From CAVVXX01 sp052389895 (GTDB taxonomy: Bacteria > Pseudomonadota > Alphaproteobacteria > Micropepsales > Micropepsaceae): a stretch of 56,037 nt of DNA. The translations under genes and the position numbers were made by a program. The stretch is taken from the NCBI GenBank assembly GCA_052389895.1, contig JBQTHM010000013.1:1-56037 (forward strand), read 5' to 3'. This document shows positions 17,139 to 26,077 of this stretch, one piece after another (within the stretch, counting starts at the first letter, position 1; the number at the start of each line of letters is the position of its first letter). Under the pieces are notes generated by a model, which did not search any database, was not told the DNA's origin, and saw only the letters and a list, made by a program, of their open reading frames with translations.

Positions 17139-17879
17139 CTAGTGTAGTGTTTCCTTAAAAAGGGCAAGCATCTTTTGCCAGTGCTTGTCGGCAGAAGCCG
17201 CTTCAAAAGCAGAATTATCGCCGACCGCAAATCCGTGCCGGCCCGGATAGAGCTCGCTTTCGTAACGAAGGTGCGCCTTGTCGCACGCGGAAGCCAGCTT
17301 GCGGATCATTTCGGGCGGGCAACTCGCATCATCGCTTGCGTGACCGAAATAGAGACGCGCCTTCACTTTAGGCAAAAGGATGTGCGGACTGTTCGCCTCG
17401 TCGGTCGCAAGGTGACCGCCGTGAAACGACGCCATGGCGGCGATACGATCGGGGCGCGCCCCCGCAGTGCGCAGCGCGATCGCGCCCGCCATGCAGTAAC
17501 CGACCGTTCCCATTTCGGTGCCGCCTACCGATGCATGCATTCCGAGGAATTCCACATAGGCGATGGCGTCGCGCTCGACGCGCTCGGGCGTCAGCGTGTC
17601 TTTCAACGCCAAGAGCTGCGTGCGGCCATTGGGATCATTGAAGGAAGGCGGTTCGTCCTTGAATACCGGTATGTGGCGCGTGCGGTAATACACGTTGGGA
17701 AGAAGCACGACGTAGCCTTCCGCCGACAGGCGCTTCGCCATTTCCTGAAAGGCCGGGCGCACGCCCTTGATGTCGGTGTACATGATGACGGCGGGCCATG
17801 TGCCGCCGGCCTCCGGCTGATACAGAAAGGCGTCCGCCGTGCCGTCATGTGTTTTGATGTCAACTCGGGATTCCAGCAT
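17139..17879 (-). CDS. dienelactone hydrolase family protein
   Basis: This is a 246-residue alpha/beta-hydrolase. The nucleophile motif is GYCMAG near residue 129 (cysteine, as in true dienelactone hydrolases). The acid is probably Asp in FGHASDDASCPPE and the histidine is in YPGRHGFAV. It lacks a signal peptide and should be cytosolic. No chloroaromatic pathway genes are nearby, so a role in that pathway should not be assumed. It sits 3 bp downstream of the GST gene on the same strand. Confidence 0.9.
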   Translation of the reverse strand: MLESRVDIKTHDGTADAFLYQPEAGGTWPAVIMYTDIKGVRPAFQEMAKRLSAEGYVVLLPNVYYRTRHIPVFKDEPPSFNDPNGRTQLLALKDTLTPERVERDAIAYVEFLGMHASVGGTEMGTVGYCMAGAIALRTAGARPDRIAAMASFHGGHLATDEANSPHILLPKVKARLYFGHASDDASCPPEMIRKLASACDKAHLRYESELYPGRHGFAVGDNSAFEAASADKHWQKMLALFKETLH

Positions 17880-17882
17880 GGT

Positions 17883-18479
17883 CTAGCCCGCAATTGCCTG
17901 ATCGCGCCGTGCGAGACAACGTGTAAGCCACGCTTTCACATGCGGCAGCGCCGAATAATCCACTTTGGCAGGGATCGTTGTGGACAGCACGCCTGCAACA
18001 TTCAGGTCGGCGACGCTGAATGCGGTCCCCACAAGCCATTCTCTCCCCTGCAGCGCATTGTCGAGCACACGCAGCGTTTTTCTGAGCCGCGTTTCGGCGG
18101 CGTCCGCGGCTTCGGCCGTGGTTTCGGGCCGGTTCATGACGCGGTGATAAAGGATCGGCAGCACGTCGGGCTTCGCTTCCGTTGCCGCCCACAGCGTCCA
18201 TTGCAACACTTTGGCCTCGTCTTCGATCCGCGTGGGATACAGCTTTCCCATTCCGTAGCGCCTGGAAAGGTAAAGCGTAATGGCAAGCGATTCGAACAGG
18301 CGCAGGTCGCCATCGGCTATCGCCGGAATCTTGCCGTTCGGATTGATGGCGAGGTAGTCCGGCTCCTTCGTCTTGCCGGTCACGTCCATCATCTCAAAAG
18401 GCAGGCCAAGCTCTCGCGCGCACCACACGGCGCGGCTCGCCCTCGAACGCAAGTTTCCGTAAATCGTCAGTTCGGGCAT
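17883..18479 (-). CDS. glutathione S-transferase family protein
   Basis: The product has 198 residues with an N-terminal thioredoxin-like domain (MPELTIYGNLRSRASRAVWCARELGLPFE; NPNGKIPAIADGDLRLFESLAITLYLSRRYG with the cis-proline and glutathione-contact ES) and an all-helical C-terminal domain (about 90-198, with FSVADLNVAGVLS). The catalytic position appears to be Ser in RSRASRAV. The reading frame extends upstream to 18626, but the ATG at 18479 begins the conserved fold. The substrate is unknown. Confidence 0.9.
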   Translation of the reverse strand: MPELTIYGNLRSRASRAVWCARELGLPFEMMDVTGKTKEPDYLAINPNGKIPAIADGDLRLFESLAITLYLSRRYGMGKLYPTRIEDEAKVLQWTLWAATEAKPDVLPILYHRVMNRPETTAEAADAAETRLRKTLRVLDNALQGREWLVGTAFSVADLNVAGVLSTTIPAKVDYSALPHVKAWLTRCLARRDQAIAG

Positions 18480-18716
18480 TCTCGTATCCCCAGACCCGCA
18501 GCGAAAGCAACGGACGGCAGCATGCTTGTCAAGGAAGGCTCGGCCATCCGCGCGACGCTTCCACGCATCCACGGCGAGTTGCACCCTGGGGGACCCCATG
18601 CTAAGTCCGCCGCGCCGGGCGGGCATCGCCGTTCCCGAAAAAATTTCGCTGTTTTCACAAAGAGTTAGGTGGAACCAAAAGAGGTTCCGATTGGCTCGGC
18701 CGCAGGTGGGATTTCC

Positions 18717-19274
18717 GTGGCGTCGGACAAATCACAAACAACCGGACTGGCCGGGCGCTATGCCACAGCGGCGTTCGAACTCGCGCTGGAGGAAAAGGCG
18801 CTGGATGCGCTCGCCCGCGATCTCGCGACGATTAGAGCGTTGCTCGATGCGAGCGAGGATTTCCTGCGCCTCGTGCGCTCGCCCGTTCTCACACGCGAGG
18901 AGCAGAGCAAGGCGCTAGAGGCAATCCTAGGCGACGCAAAAGCTCATGCGCTCACGCGCAAGTTCGTACTGCTACTCTCGCGCAATCGCCGCCTCTTCAT
19001 TCTCGGAGACGTGATCCGCGCGTTCGAGACATTGGTCGCGCGCCATCGGGGCGAGATTCCCGCGGCCGTCACCTCGGCACGCCCGCTCAACGAAGCGGAG
19101 ACTGCAGAGCTGACGCGGATTCTGAAAGAAAAGCTCGGCCGCGAGCCGATACTGGAATTGAAAGTGGATCCCAAACTCCTCGGCGGGCTGGTTCTCAAAG
19201 TGGGGTCGCGCCTGATCGACTCAAGTCTCCGTACAAGACTCGCCGGTATCCGGGCCGCGATGAGAGGAAGCTGA
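18717..19274 (+). CDS. atpH: F1F0 ATP synthase subunit delta
   Basis: This 185-residue subunit links F1 to the peripheral stalk. Family blocks are GLAGRYATAAFELALEE at the N-terminus, FLRLVRSPVLTREEQSKALEAIL, KFVLLLSRNRRL and the C-terminal ELKVDPKLLGGLVLKVGSRLIDSSLRTRL. I chose GTG at 18717 because it gives the normal length and follows AGGTGGGA; a GTG at 18669 would add 16 residues with no family match. It is the first gene of the atpHAGDC unit; F0 genes are not in the window. Confidence 0.93.
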   Translation: MASDKSQTTGLAGRYATAAFELALEEKALDALARDLATIRALLDASEDFLRLVRSPVLTREEQSKALEAILGDAKAHALTRKFVLLLSRNRRLFILGDVIRAFETLVARHRGEIPAAVTSARPLNEAETAELTRILKEKLGREPILELKVDPKLLGGLVLKVGSRLIDSSLRTRLAGIRAAMRGS

Positions 19275-19275
19275 C

Positions 19276-20808
19276 ATGGACATCAAACCGTCCGAGATTT
19301 CGGCAATTCTGAAACGCGAAATTCGCAATTTCGGTGCCGAAGCGGAGGTCGCCGAAGTGGGCCAAGTTCTCTCGGTCGGCGACGGAATTGCCCGCATCTA
19401 CGGCCTCGACCAAGTGCAGGCCGGCGAAATGGTCGAGTTCCCGGGCGCCATCAAAGGCATGGCACTAAACCTGGAGACCGACAACGTCGGTGTCGTGATC
19501 TTCGGCGACGACCGTTCCATTCGCGAAGGCGACACGGTTAAGCGCACGGGCGCCATCGTGGACATTCCCGTGGGCAAGGGCTTGCTGGGCCGCGTCGTTG
19601 ACCCGCTGGGCCAGCCGATCGACGGCAAAGGCGCAATCAAAAACGTGGCCGAGCGCCGCCGCGTGGACGTGAAGGCGCCCGGCATCATTCCGCGCCGCTC
19701 GGTGAACGAACCCATGCAGACGGGGCTCAAAGCCATAGACAGCCTGATCCCCATCGGCCGCGGGCAGCGCGAGCTCATCATCGGCGACCGCCAAACGGGC
19801 AAGACTGCGATCGCGGTTGACACGATCATCAACCAGAAGGGCGTCAACGCCTCGGGCGACGAAAAAATCAAGCTCTACTGCATTTATGTCGCCGTGGGAC
19901 AGAAGCGTTCGACTGTTGCCCAGATCGTCAAGACGCTCGAAGACGCGGGCGCCATGGAATACACAACGGTCGTGGCGGCCACCGCATCGGAGCCCGCGCC
20001 GCTGCAATTCCTCGCTCCTTTCGCCGGATGTACACTGGGCGAATGGTTCCGCGACAACGGCATGCATGCGCTTATTATTTATGACGACCTTTCGAAGCAG
20101 GCCGTTGCTTACCGCCAGATGTCGCTGCTGCTACGCCGTCCGCCCGGTCGTGAGGCTTACCCCGGCGACGTGTTCTATCTGCATTCGCGCCTGCTCGAAC
20201 GCGCGGCGAAACTGAACGACGCCAATGGCGGCGGCTCGCTGACCGCGCTTCCCATCATCGAGACGCAGGCGAACGACGTGTCGGCCTATATTCCGACCAA
20301 CGTCATTTCGATCACGGACGGACAGATCTTCCTGGAAACCGATCTGTTTTATCAGGGCGTGCGGCCTGCGGTGAACGTCGGCATCTCCGTATCGCGCGTG
20401 GGTTCCGCCGCGCAGGTGAAGGCGATGAAACAGGTCGCGGGCACCATCAAGCTCGAGCTTGCGCAATATCGCGAAATGGCGGCATTCGCCCAGTTCGGTT
20501 CCGATCTCGATGCGGCGACCCAGCGGCTGCTCAACCGCGGTGCGCGCCTGACTGAGCTGCTCAAGCAATCGCAGTTCACGCCCTATCCGGTCGAGGAACA
20601 GGTCGTGGCCATCTACACCGGCGTGAGGGGATATCTTGACAAGCTTGCCGTTTCCGACGTGCGCCGCTTCGAAAGCGAATTCCTGCGGCTGATGCGCGCG
20701 AAGCACAAGGACCTGCTCGACGCCATTCGCACGCAGAAGCAGCTCACGCCAGAAATCGAAAACAAGCTCAAATCCATCCTGGAGGAGTTCAGCAAGAACT
20801 TCGCCTGA
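19276..20808 (+). CDS. atpA: F1F0 ATP synthase subunit alpha
   Basis: This 510-residue regulatory nucleotide-binding subunit of F1 starts MDIKPSEISAILKREI. It has the Walker A loop GDRQTGKTAIA near residue 170, LIIYDDLSKQAVAYRQMSLLLRRPPGREAYPGDVFYLHSRLLERAA as the conserved central block, and the arginine-containing segment PAVNVGISVSRVGSAAQ. It begins 1 bp after atpH and its TGA overlaps the atpG start (TGATG), which suggests coupled translation. Confidence 0.98.
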   Translation: MDIKPSEISAILKREIRNFGAEAEVAEVGQVLSVGDGIARIYGLDQVQAGEMVEFPGAIKGMALNLETDNVGVVIFGDDRSIREGDTVKRTGAIVDIPVGKGLLGRVVDPLGQPIDGKGAIKNVAERRRVDVKAPGIIPRRSVNEPMQTGLKAIDSLIPIGRGQRELIIGDRQTGKTAIAVDTIINQKGVNASGDEKIKLYCIYVAVGQKRSTVAQIVKTLEDAGAMEYTTVVAATASEPAPLQFLAPFAGCTLGEWFRDNGMHALIIYDDLSKQAVAYRQMSLLLRRPPGREAYPGDVFYLHSRLLERAAKLNDANGGGSLTALPIIETQANDVSAYIPTNVISITDGQIFLETDLFYQGVRPAVNVGISVSRVGSAAQVKAMKQVAGTIKLELAQYREMAAFAQFGSDLDAATQRLLNRGARLTELLKQSQFTPYPVEEQVVAIYTGVRGYLDKLAVSDVRRFESEFLRLMRAKHKDLLDAIRTQKQLTPEIENKLKSILEEFSKNFA

Positions 20809-21677
20809 TGCCGAGCCTGAAAGCCTTCCGCAACCGCATCGCCAGCGTGAAAGCCACGCGCAAAATCACGCGCGCCATGCAGATGGTGGCGGCCTCCAAA
20901 CTGCGCCGCGCCCAGGACGCCGCGGAGGCAGGCAGGCCCTACGCGGAAAAGATGCAGGCGGTCATCGCCATGCTGGCGGCGTCGCAGAAGGACAATGTGT
21001 CAGCGCCCAAGCTGTTGGCCGGCACGGGGCGCGAAGACGTTCATCTCTTCGTTGTGGCGACGGCGGACCGCGGGCTGTGCGGCGGCTTCAACACCAACAT
21101 CGTGAAGCTTGCCAAAACGCAGATCGAAGCTGCGCTGCGCGACGGCAAGCGGGTGAAAATCCTTTGTGTCGGGCGCAAGGGCCGCGACCAGCTCAAGCGC
21201 AATTACGGCAAGCACATCATCGAAACGATCGAGCTCACGCATGTGAAGCGCATCGGCTTCGCAAACGCGCGCGACATCGGCCGCCGCGTACTCGAGCGGT
21301 TCGACGCGGGTGAATTCGATATAGCGACGCTTTTTTTCTCGCGCTTCAGATCCGTCATCAGCCAGCTGCCTACCGCGCAGCGCCTTATCCCCGCGCCAAT
21401 TCCGGAAGGCGCACCGCGGGCTTCGTTCTACGAATACGAACCGGACGAAAGCGACATCCTGGCCGAATTGCTGCCGCGCAACGTCTCGGTGCAGATATAT
21501 CGCGCGCTGCTGGAAAACACGGCCTCGTTCTACGGTTCGCAGATGAGCGCCATGGATTCCGCCACGCGCAACGCCGGTGACGTGATCGACCGCCTGACGC
21601 TGTCCTACAACCGCACGCGCCAGGCGATGATCACCAAGGAACTGATTGAAATCATTTCGGGCGCCGAAGCGCTATAG
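20808..21677 (+). CDS. atpG: F1F0 ATP synthase subunit gamma
   Basis: This 289-residue central rotor shaft shows the conserved N-terminal helix (MPSLKAFRNRIASVKATRKITRAMQMVAASKLRRAQ), the Rossmann-like middle (ATADRGLCGGFNTNIVKLA) and the C-terminal helix (MSAMDSATRNAGDVIDRLTLSYNRTRQAMITKELIEIISGAEAL). The start overlaps the atpA stop codon, and atpD starts 16 bp after its stop. Confidence 0.98.
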   Translation: MPSLKAFRNRIASVKATRKITRAMQMVAASKLRRAQDAAEAGRPYAEKMQAVIAMLAASQKDNVSAPKLLAGTGREDVHLFVVATADRGLCGGFNTNIVKLAKTQIEAALRDGKRVKILCVGRKGRDQLKRNYGKHIIETIELTHVKRIGFANARDIGRRVLERFDAGEFDIATLFFSRFRSVISQLPTAQRLIPAPIPEGAPRASFYEYEPDESDILAELLPRNVSVQIYRALLENTASFYGSQMSAMDSATRNAGDVIDRLTLSYNRTRQAMITKELIEIISGAEAL

Positions 21678-21693
21678 GAGTGAAGGTGATACA

Positions 21694-23151
<1,458 letters not shown>

Positions 23152-23153
23152 CG

Positions 23154-23552
23154 ATGGCAGATACCATCCACCTCGACCTCGTTTCGCCCGAGCAACTCTT
23201 GCTATCGGAAGACGTGGACATGGTCACGCTTCCGGGCGCCGACGGATATTTCGGCGTGCTCAAGGGCCATGCACCCATCATGGCGGGCCTCAAGCCCGGC
23301 GTGCTCGAAATCAAGGGCGGCAGCCAAGACGGTCTGCGCATCTTCGTGCGCGGCGGATTCGCCGAAATCAGCCTGAGCGAAGTGACGGTTCTTGCCGAAG
23401 AAGCGATTCCGATGGCGGAAGTGGATGCGGAGGCACTCGACCAGCGCATCAAGGACGCGGAAGAAGACGTTGGCCTTGCCAAGACCGACGCGGAACGCCG
23501 CCGCGCCGTCGAAGCACTTGATCATCTGAAGCAACTTCGCGCCGCGCTGTAG
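23154..23552 (+). CDS. atpC: F1F0 ATP synthase subunit epsilon
   Basis: This 132-residue protein has the N-terminal beta-sandwich (LDLVSPEQLLLSEDVDMVTLPGADGYFGVLKGHAPIMAGLKPGVLEI, then VRGGFAEISLSEVTVLAEEAI) and a C-terminal helical hairpin (residues about 90-132) that in homologues can inhibit ATP hydrolysis. It is the last gene of the operon. No clear terminator hairpin with a T-run follows in the next 100 bp. Confidence 0.95.
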   Translation: MADTIHLDLVSPEQLLLSEDVDMVTLPGADGYFGVLKGHAPIMAGLKPGVLEIKGGSQDGLRIFVRGGFAEISLSEVTVLAEEAIPMAEVDAEALDQRIKDAEEDVGLAKTDAERRRAVEALDHLKQLRAAL

Positions 23553-23728
23553 CCGCCCGTTGCAACCCCGGGCTTTGCAGGACGTTTCCGAGCAGGACTC
23601 TTATATAGGGCTGCATTGCCAATTATTTAGGGGATTTCCAGGCGTAGCCGCCCCAGAGTTTGCATTGCGGCCAGGCCGGGGACCGTTCTAGTTTGTTCGG
23701 GTTGGGGGACGGGCATGGGTTCAAGGGC

Positions 23729-24592
23729 ATGACCGACGGCACAGTCTACAAGGCTGGCTGGAAAATGGGCGACATCGACTGGTCGCGCTTCGATGCGTCG
23801 AAGGTCGATCGGGAGTTGCTCGCAGCCGTCAAGGGCGCCTCGCTTGTCGAATACAATGCGCGCGATTACGTGGCCTATCTCAAGCGCGTCTATCACGATG
23901 CGCCCGCGCATACGATCGAGCTCATCGAAAAATGGGGCGAAGAGGAAGTACAGCACGGGCTGGCGCTCGGGCGCTGGGCGGAGCTCGCCGACCCCACATT
24001 CAATTTCCAATCCGCCTTCGCGCGTTTCCGCGCGGGTTACCGCCCCGCGCATTTCATCAGCAGCGAAGGCAGCGTGCGCGGGAGCAAGCGCGGCGAAATG
24101 ATCGCGCGCTGCGTGGTGGAAAGCGGGACTTCTTCCTTCTACACCGCCATGCGCGAGGCGACCGACGAACCGGTGCTGAAGGAGGTGGCAGGCCACATCG
24201 CCTCCGACGAATTCCGGCATTACAAGCTCTTCTACGAAATTCTCCAGGCCGAAACCGGGCCCGACCTTCCCGGCTGGCGCAAGGTTTGGGTTGCGCTCAG
24301 CCGCGTGAAGGAGGCGGATGACGACGAGCTTGCCTACGCCTATTACTGCGCCAATGTGCCGCCCGAAAAAGAAAAGGATGTTCCCTATCGCCGCGGCGCC
24401 TGCGTGCGCGCCTATAACGCCAAGATCATGACGCTGTACCGGCGCCACCACATCGACAAGATGGTGAAGATGGTGATGAAGCCGACGGGGCTCGACCCTT
24501 CCGGCACATTCAGCGCCGTGACCAGCGCGGCGCTGTGGCGGGTCCTTTCCATCCGCGCCGCCATGGCGAACAACATGAAGGCCGCGGCCTAA
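23729..24592 (+). CDS. ferritin-like diiron four-helix protein, acyl-ACP-desaturase-like
   Basis: The product has 287 residues and no signal peptide. Candidate diiron ligands sit in a textbook four-helix spacing: E41 (LVEYNARDYV), E73-x2-H76 (EEEVQHG), E131 (CVVESGTSSFYTAM) and E161-x2-H164 (SDEFRHYKLFYEIL). This pattern is shared by ferritin-like proteins and acyl-ACP desaturases. The reaction cannot be told. The start at 23729 avoids an upstream ATG with an immediate stop. It is a single gene whose 3' end overlaps higA tail-to-tail by 4 bp. Confidence 0.8.
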   Translation: MTDGTVYKAGWKMGDIDWSRFDASKVDRELLAAVKGASLVEYNARDYVAYLKRVYHDAPAHTIELIEKWGEEEVQHGLALGRWAELADPTFNFQSAFARFRAGYRPAHFISSEGSVRGSKRGEMIARCVVESGTSSFYTAMREATDEPVLKEVAGHIASDEFRHYKLFYEILQAETGPDLPGWRKVWVALSRVKEADDDELAYAYYCANVPPEKEKDVPYRRGACVRAYNAKIMTLYRRHHIDKMVKMVMKPTGLDPSGTFSAVTSAALWRVLSIRAAMANNMKAAA

Positions 24593-24927
24593 GCGGCTTT
24601 CGGCACGATACGCGTCAGGTCCTTTCCGATTTGCCGCTTCCGTTCCATCAGGTCAAAATCGCCCTGCAACCCCAAAAAGAATCCTTCCGAGACTCCAAAA
24701 TATCTGGAAAGCCGCAGATCCGTGTCCGCGCTGATTGCGCGCGCACCATGGACAATTTCGTTGACCCTGCGCGGTGGAACATCAATCGCACGGGCAAGCT
24801 CGTTCTGGCTGATTTTCATGGGAACCAGAAATTCCTCTAACAGGACCTCTCCGGGATGCACATTGCGCAACAACCCGCCTTTTGCCTGGCGCTTTCTATT
24901 TATCGTGGTAGTCAACGATTTCGACAT
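24589..24927 (-). CDS. higA: HigA-family antitoxin
   Basis: The product has 112 residues and is a helix-turn-helix antitoxin of the HigA/VapI type. The conserved opening of the domain is NVHPGEVLLEEFLVPMKISQNELARAIDVPPRRVNEIVHGARAISADTDLRLSRYFG, with GFFLGLQGDFDLM after it. In the family it neutralises the HigB RNase and represses the operon. It overlaps the 3' end of the toxin gene by 32 bp, so it is translationally linked to it, in the toxin-first order typical of higBA. Confidence 0.93.
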   Translation of the reverse strand: MSKSLTTTINRKRQAKGGLLRNVHPGEVLLEEFLVPMKISQNELARAIDVPPRRVNEIVHGARAISADTDLRLSRYFGVSEGFFLGLQGDFDLMERKRQIGKDLTRIVPKAA

Positions 24928-25183
24928 CGTCTGTGCCTCCGTTCTGCCAGCGAAAGCAAACGCGCCACTGGCGGTTAATCCTGATGCTCCACTGCCCGGC
25001 GCGCGATCCTTTCAGTGGCTCAAGCCGATTCGCGGGTGGTATCCGCAAATCACGCAGGTCGCGTGCACGATTGAGCATTCTCAATTTTCGCAGAGCGACC
25101 TGCTGAATATCGACCGGAAACTTTCGGCTGCGACGGCCCTGCCAAATCAGCGCCGTCTCAGAATCACGAAAACTCCGGATCAT
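24896..25183 (-). CDS. higB: HigB-family (RelE/ParE superfamily) toxin
   Basis: This 95-residue protein is a complete HigB: MIRSFRDSETALIWQGRRSRKFP, IQQVALRKLRMLNRARDLRDLRIPPANRLEPLKG, then SIRINRQWRVCFRW and the C-terminal VEIVDYHDK. The family cleaves mRNA on the ribosome. A good promoter ends so close to the ATG, with no ribosome site between, that the mRNA may be leaderless. The pair sits between sdhB and the convergent diiron gene. Confidence 0.93.
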   Translation of the reverse strand: MIRSFRDSETALIWQGRRSRKFPVDIQQVALRKLRMLNRARDLRDLRIPPANRLEPLKGSRAGQWSIRINRQWRVCFRWQNGGTDDVEIVDYHDK

Positions 25184-25188
25184 GGCGT

Positions 25189-25225
25189 AGTATAACGCCG
25201 TGCGTTATATGACGCAAGGCGTTAT
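25189..25225 (-). promoter_or_regulatory. higBA promoter and probable operator
   Basis: On the minus strand TTGCGT (25217-25212) and TATACT (25194-25189) are spaced by 17 bp, a good -35/-10 pair. The predicted transcript start falls at about the A of the higB ATG (25183). Overlapping the core promoter is an inverted repeat TATAACG-N5-CGTTATA (25191-25209), and a further GCGTTAT copy lies at 25219-25225. This layout fits autorepression by HigA (inference from the family). Confidence 0.6.
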
Positions 25226-25228
25226 GGG

Positions 25229-26017
25229 TCAGAGCGACCGCTTCACCATCATCTGCTTTATTTCGGCGATCGCCTTCGAAGGGTTCAGCCCCTTCGGGCA
25301 CACATTGGCGCAATTCATGATGGTGTGGCAGCGGTAAAGCCGGAACGGATCTTCCAGATGGTCGAGCCGTTCGCCCTTCATCTCGTCGCGCGAATCCAAA
25401 ATCCAGCGATGCGCTTGAAGCAACGCGGCGGGCCCCAGAAAGCGTTCCGGATTCCACCAGTAGCTGGGACATGAAGTGGAGCAGCACGCACACAAGATGC
25501 ATTCGTAAAGCCCGTCCAGCTTGGCGCGGTCTTCCGGTGTCTGCTTCCATTCGGTGACAGGCGCGGGCGTTTTCGTCTGCAAATAGGGCTGGATGGACGC
25601 GTATTGGGCGGCAAAATCGGTGAGATCGGGAACCAGATCCTTTAGCACCGGCATGTGCGGCAGCGGATAAACATAGACCGAACCCGAAATGCCGGCGATC
25701 ACCTTGGTGCAGGCGAGCGTATTGGTGCCGGCGATGTTCATGGCGCACGACCCGCACACGCCCTCGCGGCACGAGCGGCGGAAGGCAAGCGTGGGATCGA
25801 TCTCGTTCTTTATCTTGAACAGCGCGTCCAGCACCATCGGCCCGCAGCTATCGAGATCAAGCGTGTAGATATCGAGCCGCGGGTTTTCGCCCATGTCGGG
25901 ATCGTAGCGATAGACGCGAAAGTCCTTGGTGCGCGCGGGCGTCTTGCCGTTCGTCCTGAACGGCCACTTCTTGCCCTTCTTGACCCTGCTGTTGCGCGGA
26001 AGCGTGAGTTGAACCAT
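25229..26017 (-). CDS. sdhB: succinate dehydrogenase iron-sulfur subunit
   Basis: This 262-residue subunit carries electrons from the flavoprotein to quinone in complex II. Three cluster motifs are visible: the [2Fe-2S] ligands in SCREGVCGSCAMNIAGTNTLAC, the [4Fe-4S] ligands in CILCACCSTSCPSYWW, and the [3Fe-4S] ligands in CHTIMNCANVCPKGLNP. The ATG at 26017 (MVQLTLPRNSRV) follows GGGGGGAATG and matches the family N-terminus better than the upstream ATG at 26050. It is not beside sdhCDA. It lies on the opposite strand, 60 bp downstream of a heparinase-family gene. Confidence 0.97.
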   Translation of the reverse strand: MVQLTLPRNSRVKKGKKWPFRTNGKTPARTKDFRVYRYDPDMGENPRLDIYTLDLDSCGPMVLDALFKIKNEIDPTLAFRRSCREGVCGSCAMNIAGTNTLACTKVIAGISGSVYVYPLPHMPVLKDLVPDLTDFAAQYASIQPYLQTKTPAPVTEWKQTPEDRAKLDGLYECILCACCSTSCPSYWWNPERFLGPAALLQAHRWILDSRDEMKGERLDHLEDPFRLYRCHTIMNCANVCPKGLNPSKAIAEIKQMMVKRSL

Positions 26018-26077
26018 GTGTGTTTCATTCCCCCCGAACGAGGCTAACAACCGCGACTACTGTTGACAAATGCGCGG

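Noticed and set aside
17139..17879. Chlorocatechol degradation role for the dienelactone hydrolase
   Set aside because: No other pathway genes are nearby, and the family is much broader than that pathway.
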